From UBA668 sp046076025 (lineage in GTDB: Bacteria; Actinomycetota; Acidimicrobiia; Acidimicrobiales; Ilumatobacteraceae), in NCBI GenBank assembly GCA_046076025.1, contig JBJTRF010000214.1, positions 1 through 5,908 on the forward strand: a stretch of 5,908 nucleotides of DNA, read 5' to 3'. Positions 5,296-5,908 of the stretch are shown here, piece after piece. A program made the position numbers and the translations under genes. Within the stretch, counting starts at the first letter, position 1; every line of letters starts with the position of its first letter. The notes below the pieces were generated by a model. It was not told the DNA's origin, made no database searches, and saw only the letters and a program-made list of their open reading frames with translations.

Positions 5296-5908
5296 ATGGC
5301 CGACATCCTGCTGATCACCGGCATGTCGGGCGCCGGCCGCTCGGCAGCGGCGGCGGTGCTCGAGGACCTCGGCTGGTACGTGATCGACAACCTGCCCACT
5401 GAGCTGGTCGACACGATCGTCGAACTGGTGAGCAAGCCCGGCAGCGGCATCGGCCAGCTGGCGCTGGTGGCCGGCCGCCAACACGTCGAGCTGTTGCCCC
5501 GGGTGGCCGCCCTGCGAGCCGGCGGCCATCGCGTGCGGCTGCTGTACCTCGACTCGTCCACGTCCGTGCTGGTGAAGCGGTACGACGCCACGCGGCGCAA
5601 GCACCCGCTCGACGGCGAGGCCGATGGGCTCGTCGAGGCCATCGACCTCGAGCGCCGCCAGCTCGAGCCGGTGAAGTCCGCTGCCGACCTGGTGATCGAC
5701 ACCACCGACCTCAACGTGCACCAGCTGAAGGCCAAGCTGCTGGCGGCCTTCGATGCCGTCGACGACGCCCGGCGGATGCACCTCGCCGTCGAGAGCTTCG
5801 GCTACAAGCACGGCCTGCCGATGGACGCCGACATCGTCATGGACCTGCGCTTCCTGCCGAATCCGCACTGGGATGACGCCCTTCGGCCGCTCACCGGCCG
5901 CGACCCGG
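5296..5908 (+). CDS. rapZ: RapZ-family nucleotide-binding protein (YvcJ/RapZ), 3' end outside window
   Basis: The first 204 residues of an expected total of about 285-300 are present; the frame is open to the last base. In E. coli RapZ binds small RNAs and guides RNase E to glmZ; in Gram-positive bacteria the orthologue (YvcJ) is a nucleotide-binding protein of less clear role. The P-loop is GMSGAGRS (9-16), with Arg in place of the usual Lys, as I recall for other actinobacterial members. EDLGWYVIDNLP (23-34), the VKRYDATRRKHPL segment (93-105), DLERRQLEPVKSAADLVIDTT (117-137) and ESFGYKHGLP-DADIVMDLRFLPNPHW (166-192) are all family landmarks. The conserved Asp-Val-Arg after the first sheet is replaced: the region reads ALVAGRQ (56-62). 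The missing part is the C-terminal domain, which in E. coli carries the RNA-binding surface. It follows uvrC by three intervening genes; yvcK/cofD-like and whiA genes would be expected next. Confidence 0.96.
   Translation, partial: MADILLITGMSGAGRSAAAAVLEDLGWYVIDNLPTELVDTIVELVSKPGSGIGQLALVAGRQHVELLPRVAALRAGGHRVRLLYLDSSTSVLVKRYDATRRKHPLDGEADGLVEAIDLERRQLEPVKSAADLVIDTTDLNVHQLKAKLLAAFDAVDDARRMHLAVESFGYKHGLPMDADIVMDLRFLPNPHWDDALRPLTGRDP

Noticed and set aside
5122..5868. 248-codon minus-strand frame opposite the methyltransferase end and rapZ
   Set aside because: It is antisense to clearly conserved rapZ sequence and is rich in His, Gln and Val from codon-bias mirroring, with no domain.

Overview
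The window reads as chromosomal DNA of a high-G+C actinobacterium. Every gene prefers G or C at the third codon position. There is a probable F420-dependent oxidoreductase. The uvrC-to-rapZ neighbourhood is a known actinobacterial one. None of the visible starts has a convincing Shine-Dalgarno sequence, and five carry a TANNNT -10 box 6-9 nt upstream, which suggests leaderless mRNAs. An Acidimicrobiia-type lineage is plausible but cannot be proved from this window alone.

Layout. Bases 1-222 (+) hold the C-terminal end of an MFS transporter. It converges on a rhomboid-fold membrane protein (251-1114, -) that lacks the rhomboid catalytic residues and ends in a small DUF6576-like tail. A 98-bp divergent spacer (1115-1212) leads to a complete uvrC (1213-3180, +), the dual-incision nuclease of nucleotide excision repair. 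All its expected catalytic residues are present, and an actinobacterial-style linker contains a run of nine serines encoded by a TCG microsatellite. uvrC converges on a two-gene minus-strand operon: a Cupin_3 protein (4107-4469) followed, with a 4-nt GTGA overlap, by a luciferase-like monooxygenase (3205-4110). A perfect 10-bp inverted repeat sits at the uvrC/LLM junction and may terminate both transcripts. A 75-bp divergent spacer (4470-4544) with a 14-bp dyad separates the cupin operon from a class I SAM methyltransferase (4545-5276, +). Nineteen bases later rapZ begins (5296, +) and runs off the window end.

How the genes relate. uvrC and rapZ are the conserved backbone; in many actinobacteria they lie close together, followed by yvcK/cofD-like and whiA genes. 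Here the interval holds three accessory genes: a methyltransferase on the same strand and a cupin/LLM pair on the opposite strand. The cupin and LLM are translationally coupled and probably serve one unknown reaction or pathway. I see no RNA gene, CRISPR array, insertion sequence, attachment site or origin, and no gene-free stretch over 100 bases. The region looks largely ordinary; its main points of interest are the consistent leaderless promoter architecture, the rhomboid pseudoprotease, the inserted accessory genes, and the altered nucleotide-binding motifs of RapZ.
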